Below, piece after piece: positions 7,849-15,174 of a DNA stretch of 64,000 nucleotides. A program made the position numbers and the translations under genes. The first letter of the stretch is position 1; the number at the start of each line of letters is the position of its first letter. The stretch spans positions 4,376,501 through 4,440,500 of the forward strand of contig JADJPE010000005.1 in NCBI GenBank assembly GCA_016713425.1. Reading direction: 5' to 3'. The notes under the pieces are model-generated. The model did no database searches. It was not told the origin of the DNA and worked only from the letters and a program-made list of their open reading frames with translations. This stretch comes from Deltaproteobacteria bacterium. Its GTDB lineage: Bacteria; Myxococcota; Kuafuiibacteriia; Kuafuiibacteriales; Kuafuiibacteriaceae.

Positions 7849-8915
7849 TGGAGAGCATAGTCGGACCGCTCACGGCTGATTCGGTGTCGGAGATTGCCTT
7901 TGTCCTGGATCGGCTGGAGCACGCGGACGGAGACCTCATCGAGCTCGATCTCTCCCGCGTCTCCCGTGTCGACAGCGCCGGCGTCGCACTTTTGTCCGTC
8001 TTTCTCCGACGCTTGCGCACCCAGGGGCGACGCATCGAAATCGTCAACCCCTCACCCGAGATCGAGCAGACGCTCCGCTTGTTCCCTTTCGTGGATGCAC
8101 CGCCGAGGCGCGCCACGGAGCGCCCGCCTGCGCTCGAGCGTTTGGGCTCAACCGCTCAGCTCGTGGCTGAGGTGTTCATCGAGTTCGTCATGCTCGCTGC
8201 GGACACCGCATGGTTCATGCTGGGCGGTCTCTTTCGGCGGCGCGGGATAAGGTGGTCCGTCGTGGTCTTCGAGATGTCGGCGATGGGGTCGCGGGCCCTC
8301 GGTGTCGTTGGTCTCATCGCGTTCTTGGTGGGCGGGACGATGGCGCTCCAAAGCGCGGCGCAGCTCCGGCAGTTCGGGGCCAATATCTTCGTCGTCGACC
8401 TCATCGGAATTTCGATGGCTCGGGAGCTCGGGCCGCTCATGGCGGCGATCGTCGTGGCCGGGCGCTCGGGCTCGGCGGTTGCGGCCGAGCTGGGCACGAT
8501 GATGATCACCGAGGAGATCGATGCGCTTCGAACGATGGGGCTTCATCCGGTTCGGTTCTTGCTGGTTCCAAAGGCGCTCGCGATCTCTCTGACGCAGCCT
8601 CTTTTGACGGTCTTCGCCAACGTCCTCGGGATCTTTGGCGGCTTCTTGGTTGCCATCTTGTACTTGGACGTGAGCCCGTCGGCCTTCTTGAGTCGGCTGA
8701 GGGAGGCGATGCTGCTCAAGGATGTGATCACAGGCCTTGTGAAGAGCGTCGTTTTTGCGCAGCTCATCGTGACCGTCGGTGCTCTCTGTGGGTTTCGCAC
8801 CAAGGGCGGAGCCGATGCGGTCGGGCGGAGTACGACCACGAGCGTCGTCGCGGGCATCTTCGCGGTGATCGTCGCGGACGCGGTCGCGAGTATGGTGTTC
8901 TACTTTGGCGACTGA
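7848..8915 (+). CDS. mlaE: MlaE-type lipid ABC permease with N-terminal STAS domain
   Basis: Inner-membrane permease of an MCE (Mla-type) phospholipid transport complex. ATG 7848 overlaps the previous stop as TGATG and has GGAGG about 6 bases upstream. Residues 1-85 form an STAS/MlaB-like domain (LIELDLSRVSRVDSAGVALL), which in E. coli is a separate protein that stabilises MlaF. The rest is the MlaE fold of 5-6 helices with the conserved segments ARELGPLMAAIVVAGRSGSA, EEIDALRTMGLHPVRFL and GGADAVGRSTT. The mlaF start overlaps by 11 bp. The fusion of MlaB to MlaE means the regulatory subunit is covalently tied to the permease. Confidence 0.93.
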   Translation: MESIVGPLTADSVSEIAFVLDRLEHADGDLIELDLSRVSRVDSAGVALLSVFLRRLRTQGRRIEIVNPSPEIEQTLRLFPFVDAPPRRATERPPALERLGSTAQLVAEVFIEFVMLAADTAWFMLGGLFRRRGIRWSVVVFEMSAMGSRALGVVGLIAFLVGGTMALQSAAQLRQFGANIFVVDLIGISMARELGPLMAAIVVAGRSGSAVAAELGTMMITEEIDALRTMGLHPVRFLLVPKALAISLTQPLLTVFANVLGIFGGFLVAILYLDVSPSAFLSRLREAMLLKDVITGLVKSVVFAQLIVTVGALCGFRTKGGADAVGRSTTTSVVAGIFAVIVADAVASMVFYFGD

Positions 8916-9882
8916 GGCACGGCTCGTGGTGGGTGGCCTGACGGCCAAGTACGGCGATCGGACGATCCTCGATGGCATCGATCTGACCGTGCGCGCTGGC
9001 GAAGTCCGGGTCATCTTGGGAGGCTCGGGCTCGGGAAAGAGCACGTTGCTCAAGAACATCATCGGTCTCGTGAGGCCAGCCGAAGGCGTCGTCGAGTTGC
9101 TGGGGGTTGACCTGCGGACGGCCGACGAGCCGCAGCGGGAAGCGGTGATGGGACGAATCGGCGTCTTGTTCCAGGGCGGCGCGCTCTTGAACTCGCTCAC
9201 GGTCGAGGACAACGTGGCGCTGCCGATTCGAGAGAAGCTCGCTCTGCCGGAGCCGGTCGTGCGGGAGATGGTGGCCATGAAGCTTGCGCTCGTCGATCTA
9301 TCGCACGCGGGGCACCTGTTTCCGCCGGAGCTTTCAGGGGGGATGAAGAAGCGGGCGGCGCTTGCGCGCGCGATGGCGCTCGACCCCGAGATCCTCTTTT
9401 GCGATGAGCCAAGCGCCGGGCTCGATCCGGTCACGTCGGCGGCGTTGGACGCGCTGCTGTTGAGCCTGAAGAAGCGCTTCGGGATGTCGTTGGTCGTTGT
9501 GACGCACGAGCTTGCGAGCATCGAGGCCATCGCCGACAAGGTGACGATGCTTGGGCGCGGGCGGCTCATTGCCGATGGTTCGCTGGCGGAGGTGAAGGCG
9601 AGCGGACATCCGGCGGTGCGCGCGTTCTTCAATCGCGAGCCCGAATCCGGGTCGGCGCGGACGCAGTCCGTGTTCGAGGCGCTGCAGGAAAAGGGGGCCG
9701 CCGCACCGGTCGGCGACGGTCGGCTCGGCGATCGAAGTGGCGGCGATCGAAGTGGCGGCGATCGAAATCGCGGCGACCGTGATCGCAGCGACCGTGATCG
9801 CAGCGACCGTGATCGCAGCGACCGCGATCGCAGCGACCGCGATCGCAGCGACCGCGATCAAAGGGGAGGGGACGAGTCATGA
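8905..9882 (+). CDS. mlaF: MlaF-type ABC ATPase with repetitive C-terminal tail
   Basis: ATP-hydrolysing subunit of the MCE transporter. Start is TTG 8905, inside the end of mlaE; GTG 8926 is an alternative. All ABC motifs are intact: Walker A GGSGSGKST, Q-loop LFQGG, signature LSGGMKKR, Walker B ILFCDEPSAGLDP and H-loop VVTHEL. After about residue 270 the protein leaves the family and runs into a hydrophilic tail of GDRSG then DRDRS repeats, encoded by nine 15-bp units. In E. coli the MlaF C-terminus contacts the partner ATPase and MlaB, so this strongly charged tail may matter for assembly. Its TGA overlaps the mlaD start (ATGA). Confidence 0.94.
   Translation: MATEARLVVGGLTAKYGDRTILDGIDLTVRAGEVRVILGGSGSGKSTLLKNIIGLVRPAEGVVELLGVDLRTADEPQREAVMGRIGVLFQGGALLNSLTVEDNVALPIREKLALPEPVVREMVAMKLALVDLSHAGHLFPPELSGGMKKRAALARAMALDPEILFCDEPSAGLDPVTSAALDALLLSLKKRFGMSLVVVTHELASIEAIADKVTMLGRGRLIADGSLAEVKASGHPAVRAFFNREPESGSARTQSVFEALQEKGAAAPVGDGRLGDRSGGDRSGGDRNRGDRDRSDRDRSDRDRSDRDRSDRDRSDRDQRGGDES
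9730..9864 (+). repeat. 15-bp tandem repeat encoding the MlaF C-terminal tail
   Basis: Nine consecutive 15-bp units: two GATCGAAGTGGCGGC, one variant, three GACCGTGATCGCAGC, two GACCGCGATCGCAGC and one degenerate last unit. The period is a multiple of three, so the tail stays in frame. Confidence 0.93.
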
Positions 9883-10913
9883 ATCTCACGAGAGCCGAAA
9901 AGGTTCGGCTTGGCACCTTTGTATTCGTTTCGGTTGGGCTCCTCGTCTCGTCGATTCTCATCTTGGCGGGCCTTCGCGTGTTCGAGCGGCGCGACACGTA
10001 CACCGTCGACTTCTCTGAGAATGTCAGCGGGCTCGAACGGAGTGCCCAGGTGAAATATCAAGGGTTGCGGGTCGGTCGCGTCGAGGCGATGCGGATCTCG
10101 CCCGGCGACTCGGGTGCGATTGAGGTGATCTTGTCCCTGGACGAGGGTACGACGTTGTACGAGGGGACGGAGGCGGTGCTGGAGCTGAGCGGAATTACGG
10201 GCCTGAAGATTGTGAACCTTGTTCCGGGAGATCCTCGGCGGGGTGTCATCGCGCCTGGCTCGCGACTTCAGGCGGGCAAGTCCCTGATTGGACGAATTAC
10301 GGGGCAGGCCGAGGTCATCGCCCTGAAGGTGGAGTCGGTCGCCAACAACCTGGCACTGTGGACGGGCGATGAGAACCGACGGCGGGTCGAGATGCTCATC
10401 GACTCCGTGAACGCGCTGACGACCCACGTCGACGGACTGGTGGTCAAGACGGAGCCGGCCTTGATCTCGACGCTCGAGGAGATGCCGGCCTCGGCGCGCG
10501 CCATCACGGCGCTCGCGAACGAGTCGACCGCGGCGCTCAAGGACTTGAGGGGCGATGTGCATCGCACTTTGGGAGAGGCGGAGGCCTCGTTGCGAGAGGT
10601 ACGCCGGATCCTGGGGGCCGTGGACACGAAGCTCGTTCGCGAGGCGCTCGCATCGGCGAACGCGGCGATGGGGCGTCTCGATTCGACCCTCTCCGACGCA
10701 CGGCTGGGGGAGAGCATCGGTGCGCTTCAGAGGGCGTTGGCTTCTTTGACGAAGCTCCTGGGCGAGCTCGACTTGGCGGTGCGCGCAAGTCGGGAGGATT
10801 TCGTTCTAAGTCTCAAGCATGTACGACAGGCGACCGAGGACTTGCGCGAATTCAGTCGCATCATCGCGCAGGATCCGTCGGTTCTCTTGCGGGGGCGCGA
10901 CATGGGCGATTGA
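9879..10913 (+). CDS. mlaD: MlaD-type MCE-domain substrate-binding protein
   Basis: Periplasmic, membrane-anchored MCE protein that forms the lipid-binding ring above MlaE. ATG 9879 overlaps the mlaF stop. One N-terminal helix (FVFVSVGLLVSSILILAG, about residues 13-30) is followed by the MCE domain (residues 35-125) with SGLERSAQVKYQGLRVGRVE and ELSGITGLKIVNL. After residue 140 there is a long alpha-helical, coiled-coil-like tail of about 180 residues (LREVRRILGAVDTKL). E. coli MlaD is only about 183 aa; the length here (344 aa) resembles MCE proteins whose helical extension lines a tunnel across the periplasm. There is no MlaC gene nearby, so lipids may pass through this extension instead. 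Confidence 0.93.
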   Translation: MNLTRAEKVRLGTFVFVSVGLLVSSILILAGLRVFERRDTYTVDFSENVSGLERSAQVKYQGLRVGRVEAMRISPGDSGAIEVILSLDEGTTLYEGTEAVLELSGITGLKIVNLVPGDPRRGVIAPGSRLQAGKSLIGRITGQAEVIALKVESVANNLALWTGDENRRRVEMLIDSVNALTTHVDGLVVKTEPALISTLEEMPASARAITALANESTAALKDLRGDVHRTLGEAEASLREVRRILGAVDTKLVREALASANAAMGRLDSTLSDARLGESIGALQRALASLTKLLGELDLAVRASREDFVLSLKHVRQATEDLREFSRIIAQDPSVLLRGRDMGD

Positions 10914-10978
10914 AGCGACCATGCGATCCGCGCTCTTGGCTCTGCATTTCACGTGCAAGGGCTAGAGACCCGGGAAAC

Positions 10979-11117
10979 CAGAAAGCACGAATCAGAAAGC
11001 ACGAAGCAGAAAGCACGGAATCAGAAGCCGGAAATTAGAAACCGGAAACCGGAAACCGGAAATCGGGAAGTCGGCGAGCCGAGCCGAGCCGGGCCGGGCC
11101 GGGCCGGGCCGGGCCGG
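10979..11117 (+). repeat. Three adjacent tandem repeats of 14, 7 and 5 bp
   Basis: CAGAAAGCACGAAT-type units (three, at 10979-11021), AAACCGG units (11039-11066) and GAGCC/GGGCC units (about 11076-11117) fill the gap between mlaD and the auxiliary lipoprotein gene. The reading frame happens to be open through them, but no real coding is suggested. Confidence 0.88.
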
Positions 11118-11132
11118 AGCGACGAGAAGGTG

Positions 11133-11137
11133 AGGAG
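11133..11137 (+). promoter_or_regulatory. Ribosome binding site of the auxiliary lipoprotein
   Basis: AGGAG lies 7 bases before ATG 11145. It picks this start over one about 190 bp upstream that would translate the intergenic repeats. Confidence 0.65.
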
Positions 11138-11144
11138 AGAGAAG

Positions 11145-11933
11145 ATGGCGACGCGCGGGGGGTATTCAGGGCCCAGTGGGGCGAGATCGCGGAGGCGGTC
11201 GTTCGTCGCTTTGACACTTCTCGCGATGGTCGCCGGTTGCTTTGGTGCACGGACTCAGGACCGAAGCTATTTCGTGCTTTCGAGCCTGCCCATCGAGCCC
11301 ATGCAGCAGGCCCCGTTTTCGGGTCTTGTTCGGGTCCAAGATATGGACGCCGACAGTGCGTACGAGAAGTTCCAGATCGTCGTCCGCAAGAGTCCGTACG
11401 AGCTTCGGTACAGTGATGCCAATGTGTGGGCTGTGAAGCCTTCCCAGATGCTGAGTGACATTCTTGCGAAGCAGCTCGTTGAATCAAGGACCTTCACGAC
11501 CGCGACGCGCACCTTGGGCGACAACCGACCGCAATACAGCTTGGGCGGAGACCTTCACGCCATCGAGGTCTACGACAGCCAGGAGCTCTGGTACGCCCAT
11601 CTTGCCTTCTCTCTCGATATGACGGCCTTCGATACGGGGGCTCGGGTCTTCTCTTTTCGCTTCGATGAACGCAAGGCGCTGCCCGAAGCAAGCTTTCCTC
11701 ACGCCGTCCGGGCACTGTCGGAGCTCCTGGATGAGGCGACCAAGCGGGTGGTCGCGGAGTTGGCGGTGATCGGCCTGTCGACGGCGCTGCCGACGTCCAG
11801 CGCTGCGGCGTCCAGCGCTGCAGCGTCCGAGTCCGTCCCGGCGACGCAAGAAGGGTTGCCTTCTGAGCCGGGGGACGACGATGCGCGCGTGCGGGAGCCC
11901 TTCTTCGTCCCGGTCAGGCCCCAATCGCCCTGA
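11145..11933 (+). CDS. ABC-type transport auxiliary lipoprotein (PqiC/ABC_trans_aux-like)
   Basis: Outer-membrane lipoprotein that partners MCE transporters. The start at 11145 gives a normal lipoprotein signal with the lipobox VAGC (residues 26-29). The mature domain begins RSYFVLSSLP and contains KSPYELRYSDANVWAVKPSQ followed by LSDILAKQLVESRTF. That order (a YxL opening, then a segment like xRxxxxRWA, then an amphipathic helix) is typical of the PqiC/YmbA-like ABC_trans_aux family. A Ser/Ala stretch near the C-terminus (SSAAASSAAAS) is low complexity. It follows mlaD by 230 bp of repeats and is probably in the same operon, forming the outer-membrane end of the system. Confidence 0.82.
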   Translation: MATRGGYSGPSGARSRRRSFVALTLLAMVAGCFGARTQDRSYFVLSSLPIEPMQQAPFSGLVRVQDMDADSAYEKFQIVVRKSPYELRYSDANVWAVKPSQMLSDILAKQLVESRTFTTATRTLGDNRPQYSLGGDLHAIEVYDSQELWYAHLAFSLDMTAFDTGARVFSFRFDERKALPEASFPHAVRALSELLDEATKRVVAELAVIGLSTALPTSSAAASSAAASESVPATQEGLPSEPGDDDARVREPFFVPVRPQSP

Positions 11934-11961
11934 ACCATCGCCCTAAACGGGGTGAGACCGG

Positions 11962-12573
11962 CTATTCGGCGGCGAGGGCGGCGAGGGCGGCGGGTGAGAC
12001 CGCCGGGTTCGGGTCGGCTGAGGAACCGAACAGGAGCGTCTGCTGGCCACGTTTCACCGTGTTGCGCTCGAGGTTCAACAGGAAGTTCTTCCGCCATCGC
12101 TGGCCGTTGTACCCACCGAGCCCTCCATTGCGCTCGATGACGCGGTGGCAGGGAATGATAATCGGGATTCGGTTCTGCCCATTGGCATGCCCGACGGCGC
12201 GCTGCCCGCGCGGCCGGCCGATGCGGAGCGCAAGCTCGGCGTAGCTCGTGGTCTCGCCGTAATCGATGGCACGGAGTGCCGTCCAGACGGCTTGTTGAAA
12301 AGGCGTGCCGGCGAGGGCTACGGGAACCGAGAATGTTGTGCGCTGGGCATCGAAATACTGCGCGAGTTCGTACGCGCACAGGTCGATGTGCGCGTTGCGG
12401 CCGCTGGCGATCGGGCCGCCGAACATCTGGGCCAGGACCGTGTACTCGGCGCGCGTCGAGGAGAGACGGCCGAAGTGAATAGAGCAAACGCCTTGGGCGG
12501 TGGCAGCGATCTGGATTGGACCGAGCGGGCTCTCGATCACGTCGAGGAGGATCGGGGCTTGAGCCGTCGACAT
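11962..12573 (-). CDS. ogt: Methylated-DNA--protein-cysteine methyltransferase
   Basis: Suicide repair enzyme that transfers alkyl groups from O6-alkylguanine to its own cysteine. The active-site motif IPCHRVI is present, preceded by the helix-turn-helix region RIGRPRGQRAVGHANGQN and followed by GGLGGYNGQRWRKNFLL. At 203 aa it is slightly longer than Ogt proteins because of an Ala-rich C-terminal tail (AVSPAALAALAAE). ATG 12573 is used. It is convergent with the Mla lipoprotein gene (28 bp between stops) and lies downstream of purU on the same strand. Confidence 0.93.
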   Translation of the reverse strand: MSTAQAPILLDVIESPLGPIQIAATAQGVCSIHFGRLSSTRAEYTVLAQMFGGPIASGRNAHIDLCAYELAQYFDAQRTTFSVPVALAGTPFQQAVWTALRAIDYGETTSYAELALRIGRPRGQRAVGHANGQNRIPIIIPCHRVIERNGGLGGYNGQRWRKNFLLNLERNTVKRGQQTLLFGSSADPNPAVSPAALAALAAE

Positions 12574-12694
12574 CGCGCGTATCTATACCTGAGCGTTGGA
12601 GAGGTAAAGTGAAACCCGCCGCACGACGCCGCAAACGATGGGCGGTCGGACTTCGGGGGTGCTGCCTGCAGAAACTCGGGTTCCAGGTGGGCCG

Positions 12695-13552
12695 CTATCC
12701 GAGGATCACCGTCTTGTTGTCGAGCACGATCACCCGGTCCTCGAGGTGCCACTTGACCGCGCGGGCGAGGACTTGGCGTTCGAGATCGCGGCCGAGGCGC
12801 TTGAGGTCGTGCACTGGGTGCCGATGTGAGACGCGCGACACGTCCTGCTCGATGATGGGCCCTTGGTCGAGATCCTCGGTGACGTAGTGCGCGGTCGCGC
12901 CGATGAGCTTCACGCCGCGCCGGTGAGCTTGCTGGTACGGGTCGGCACCCACGAACGCGGGCAGGAAGGAGTGATGAATATTGATGATCTGGTTCGGGTA
13001 GCGCGCGACGAACGCGGGCGAGAGGATCTGCATGTATCTCGCGAGCACGATGAGGTCAGCGGCACCCTCGAGGCGGTCGAGCGCCTCTGCCTCTGCGGCG
13101 TCTCGCCGTGATGGATCGACTGGGATGTGGTGATACGGAATACCGAAGTCCACGGCGGCCTCGCGGAGATCATCGTGATTGCTCACGACCATGCTGATCT
13201 CGGCCGGAAGCTCCCCTCGCCGCCAGCGCCACAAGAGCTCGAGGAGCGCGTGGTCGTATTTCGAGACGAATATTGCCATCTTACGCCGATGGGCGGCGTC
13301 GGAGATCTTCCAGGCCATCTCGAATCGAGAGGCCACCACCGCCTGAAACGCGGCATCGAGACTGGGGAGTGAAAGGTCGAGATGCGGGGTCTGAAACTCG
13401 AGGCGCAAGAAGAAGCGGCCGCCCTCGGGGTCAGTCGAGTGGGAGTCGAGCGCGGTGATGTTCGCATTGTGGGCATGAAGGAACCCGGCCACGGCGGCGA
13501 TGATGCCGGCCGAATCAGGGCAGGTCAGCGTCAGGCGTGCTGTGGTCTCCAT
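12695..13552 (-). CDS. purU: Formyltetrahydrofolate deformylase
   Basis: Hydrolyses 10-formyltetrahydrofolate to formate and tetrahydrofolate, balancing one-carbon pools. I start it at ATG 13552 (285 aa, the normal family length); an upstream in-frame start would add 33 residues with no family match. The N-terminal ACT domain (LTLTCPDSAGIIAAVAGFLH) is followed by a formyltransferase-fold catalytic domain. Key segments are MAIFVSKYDHALLELL, NHDDLREAA, ARYMQILSP, NIHHSFLPAF with the conserved HHSFLP, and HYVTEDLDQGPIIEQD with the catalytic Asp. Its nearest neighbours are unrelated genes. Confidence 0.96.
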   Translation of the reverse strand: METTARLTLTCPDSAGIIAAVAGFLHAHNANITALDSHSTDPEGGRFFLRLEFQTPHLDLSLPSLDAAFQAVVASRFEMAWKISDAAHRRKMAIFVSKYDHALLELLWRWRRGELPAEISMVVSNHDDLREAAVDFGIPYHHIPVDPSRRDAAEAEALDRLEGAADLIVLARYMQILSPAFVARYPNQIINIHHSFLPAFVGADPYQQAHRRGVKLIGATAHYVTEDLDQGPIIEQDVSRVSHRHPVHDLKRLGRDLERQVLARAVKWHLEDRVIVLDNKTVILG

Positions 13553-13868
13553 GCGCTGCAAGCTAGCATTCTTTGGGCGCGTGTTCTCGAGGGCGTGTTC
13601 GGAAAGACGCACGGTCGATGGTGCTCCCGAGAGCGCGGAACTCGCACCCACGATCCGCGTTCAGCGGACTTTGTGTTGGGTCACCCGGGCCGCGCGCGAC
13701 GGCATTCTCTCTGGTCTGACGTGACGCGTCGTGTGCATGATCGTTCACGCGATGTCTCGGCTCGCTCGGGATCACAAGGCGTGCGAAGGGACGACCGCGC
13801 AGATCTCTCGCGCCAGCGCCGCCACGTATATTGATCATTTCTCGAAACCATGTGACTAAGGGATTCGG
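13553..13868. other. Divergent intergenic region between purU and the histone-like gene
   Basis: 316 bp with no convincing gene on either strand. It must hold promoters for both divergent genes. AAGGGA at 13858-13863 is a good ribosome binding site for ATG 13869. I see no RNA gene or clear terminator. Confidence 0.6.
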
Positions 13869-14270
13869 ATGGCACCCAGAAAAACAACACCCAAGAACCC
13901 AAGAATCAAGTCGGTCGCTGCGCCCGCAGCGGTCGCGGAATCGGCCGTGAAGGCGCCGGCGAAGTCGCGCGTCAGCAGCCGTAAGAGCGCAATGAAGAAG
14001 GCGGTCGAGAGCAAAGACGCGGTGAAGCCGGCGGCGAAGCGCGTCGTCAAGAAGTCCACGAAGACACCGGCGGCAGCACCGGTTGCGGCGAAGGCTACGA
14101 AGAAGGTCTCGCGCGCGAAGCGGACGGTCGCGAAAGCAGGCTCCGTGGTTTCGAAAAAGGCCACCGCGAAGAAGGCGGTCGCCAAAGGCGCGGCGCGCGC
14201 TTCGGCTCCGGCCAAGAAGTCGGTCCGAGCTGCGAAGCCTGCCAAGGCGATGCGCGCGAAGAAGGCCTAA
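13869..14270 (+). CDS. Histone H1-like Lys/Ala-rich DNA-binding protein
   Basis: 133 aa made almost wholly of Lys, Ala, Arg, Val, Ser and Pro, without aromatic residues. Repeats of the KKAVAKG/AKKSVRAAK type resemble eukaryotic histone H1 tails and bacterial Hc1/AlgP-like proteins. Such proteins neutralise DNA charge and compact the nucleoid. There are no hydrophobic segments or signal peptide. A strong RBS (AAGGGA) lies 5 bases ahead. No partner gene is adjacent. The composition is diagnostic of a class, not of a specific homologue. Confidence 0.82.
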   Translation: MAPRKTTPKNPRIKSVAAPAAVAESAVKAPAKSRVSSRKSAMKKAVESKDAVKPAAKRVVKKSTKTPAAAPVAAKATKKVSRAKRTVAKAGSVVSKKATAKKAVAKGAARASAPAKKSVRAAKPAKAMRAKKA

Positions 14271-14584
14271 CTCGAAGGCCACGTAGCCTTTGGCTTCCTG
14301 CCGTCGCGCCCGCAGCCTGTTGCTCCCTTTCTTCAACTCCTTTCGTTCTGTTTGTTTTTCGTTCGTTCGTTCGTTCGTTCGTTCGTTCGTTCGCACAATG
14401 CTCTTTCTCGCGAGCTTGCATCGCTGGGTCAGAGCTCGCGAACGCGCTCTGCTTTCATTTCGCGGGGGCGTGACTGGCCGCGGTCGGCGGACGCTGCAAA
14501 GGGCTGTGAGACCGAAAGCCGAGCGCCCGGCCGCGGTTGTGCGTGGGGGCTCCGCTTTTTCCGGAGCTGTGCCACAATGATGGG
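14271..14584. other. Intergenic region with a tetranucleotide microsatellite
   Basis: 314 bp after the histone-like gene. The main feature is a perfect (TTCG)9 tract at 14358-14393 inside a T-rich stretch. Short open frames crossing it change length with repeat number and show no protein family. Confidence 0.6.
14358..14393 (+). repeat. (TTCG)9 tetranucleotide repeat
   Basis: Nine perfect TTCG copies. The period is not a multiple of three, so any gene reading through it would be phase-variable, but no recognised gene does. Confidence 0.97.
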
Positions 14585-14872
14585 ATGATCACCACGCAGG
14601 AGCGCGAGCGAAATGACTCGAAGACGCCGACGGGTCATCAGTCGGATGTTGACCTCGCCTCGCAAGCAAGTCGGCTCGAATCAAAGGGGCTCGAAGACGA
14701 CGCAAACGCGCTTGCGGGTCCGGTGCCGAAGGCGCCCATACGGGAAGAGTCAGTCAGCGTCTTCGATCCCAAGTCGGGCGATGGTTCCCGAAGTTTGGTC
14801 GTGATCGTCGTGATCGCCGTATTGCTTCTGCTGTTGGGCGTGATGTTCTTGACTGAGGCGCCCTCCGCATAG
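14585..14872 (+). CDS. Small tail-anchored membrane protein, hypothetical
   Basis: 95 aa. A hydrophilic, acidic N-terminal portion (ESKGLEDDANALAG) leads to a single C-terminal transmembrane helix (SLVVIVVIAVLLLLLGVMFL, about residues 70-89) with only six residues after it, a tail-anchored topology. The start is uncertain because no strong RBS precedes ATG 14585. The TAG stop overlaps a GTG that could start the SemiSWEET gene. No family recognised. Confidence 0.55.
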   Translation: MITTQERERNDSKTPTGHQSDVDLASQASRLESKGLEDDANALAGPVPKAPIREESVSVFDPKSGDGSRSLVVIVVIAVLLLLLGVMFLTEAPSA

Positions 14873-14907
14873 TGTTGTCTTCAGCCGACCTCGGATCGAG
14901 CGAACAC

Positions 14908-15174
14908 ATGGGTTGGTCGAGCCAGACAATCGAGATGATCGGCTATGCGGCCGCCTTCCTTACGACGGTGAGCTTCGTGCCGCAGGCGATCAAGGCCCTT
15001 CGGGAACGGAAGATGGCCGGCGTTTCGCTTCACATGTACGCGCTCTTCACGGCCGGGGTTGCATGCTGGCTTGCATATGGCTTCATGATCGGAAGTGTGC
15101 CGATGCTGCTCGCGAACCTCGTCACCTTTGTTCTCGCTTCGATTGTCCTCGTCATGAAGATCCGTCACGGTTGA
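14908..15174 (+). CDS. SemiSWEET-type PQ-loop sugar transporter
   Basis: Three-helix PQ-loop protein that dimerises to move sugars or related solutes across the inner membrane. The motif SFVPQAIKAL carries the PQ pair in helix 1. Helices 2 and 3 are MYALFTAGVACWLAYGFMIG and MLLANLVTFVLASIVLV, the latter with the conserved Asn. ATG 14908 gives 88 aa, the usual length. A GTG at 14872, overlapping the stop of the small upstream gene, would add 12 residues and couple the two. Its last 10 bases overlap the 3' end of aroA on the opposite strand. Confidence 0.85.
   Translation: MGWSSQTIEMIGYAAAFLTTVSFVPQAIKALRERKMAGVSLHMYALFTAGVACWLAYGFMIGSVPMLLANLVTFVLASIVLVMKIRHG

Noticed and set aside
8148..9632. 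A 494-codon minus-strand frame opposite mlaE/mlaF
   Set aside because: Arg/Ser/Pro-rich shadow; the Mla proteins on the plus strand carry all motifs.
9730..9864. Tandem repeats resembling iterons
   Set aside because: They are coding, in frame at the end of mlaF, and no replication protein gene is nearby.
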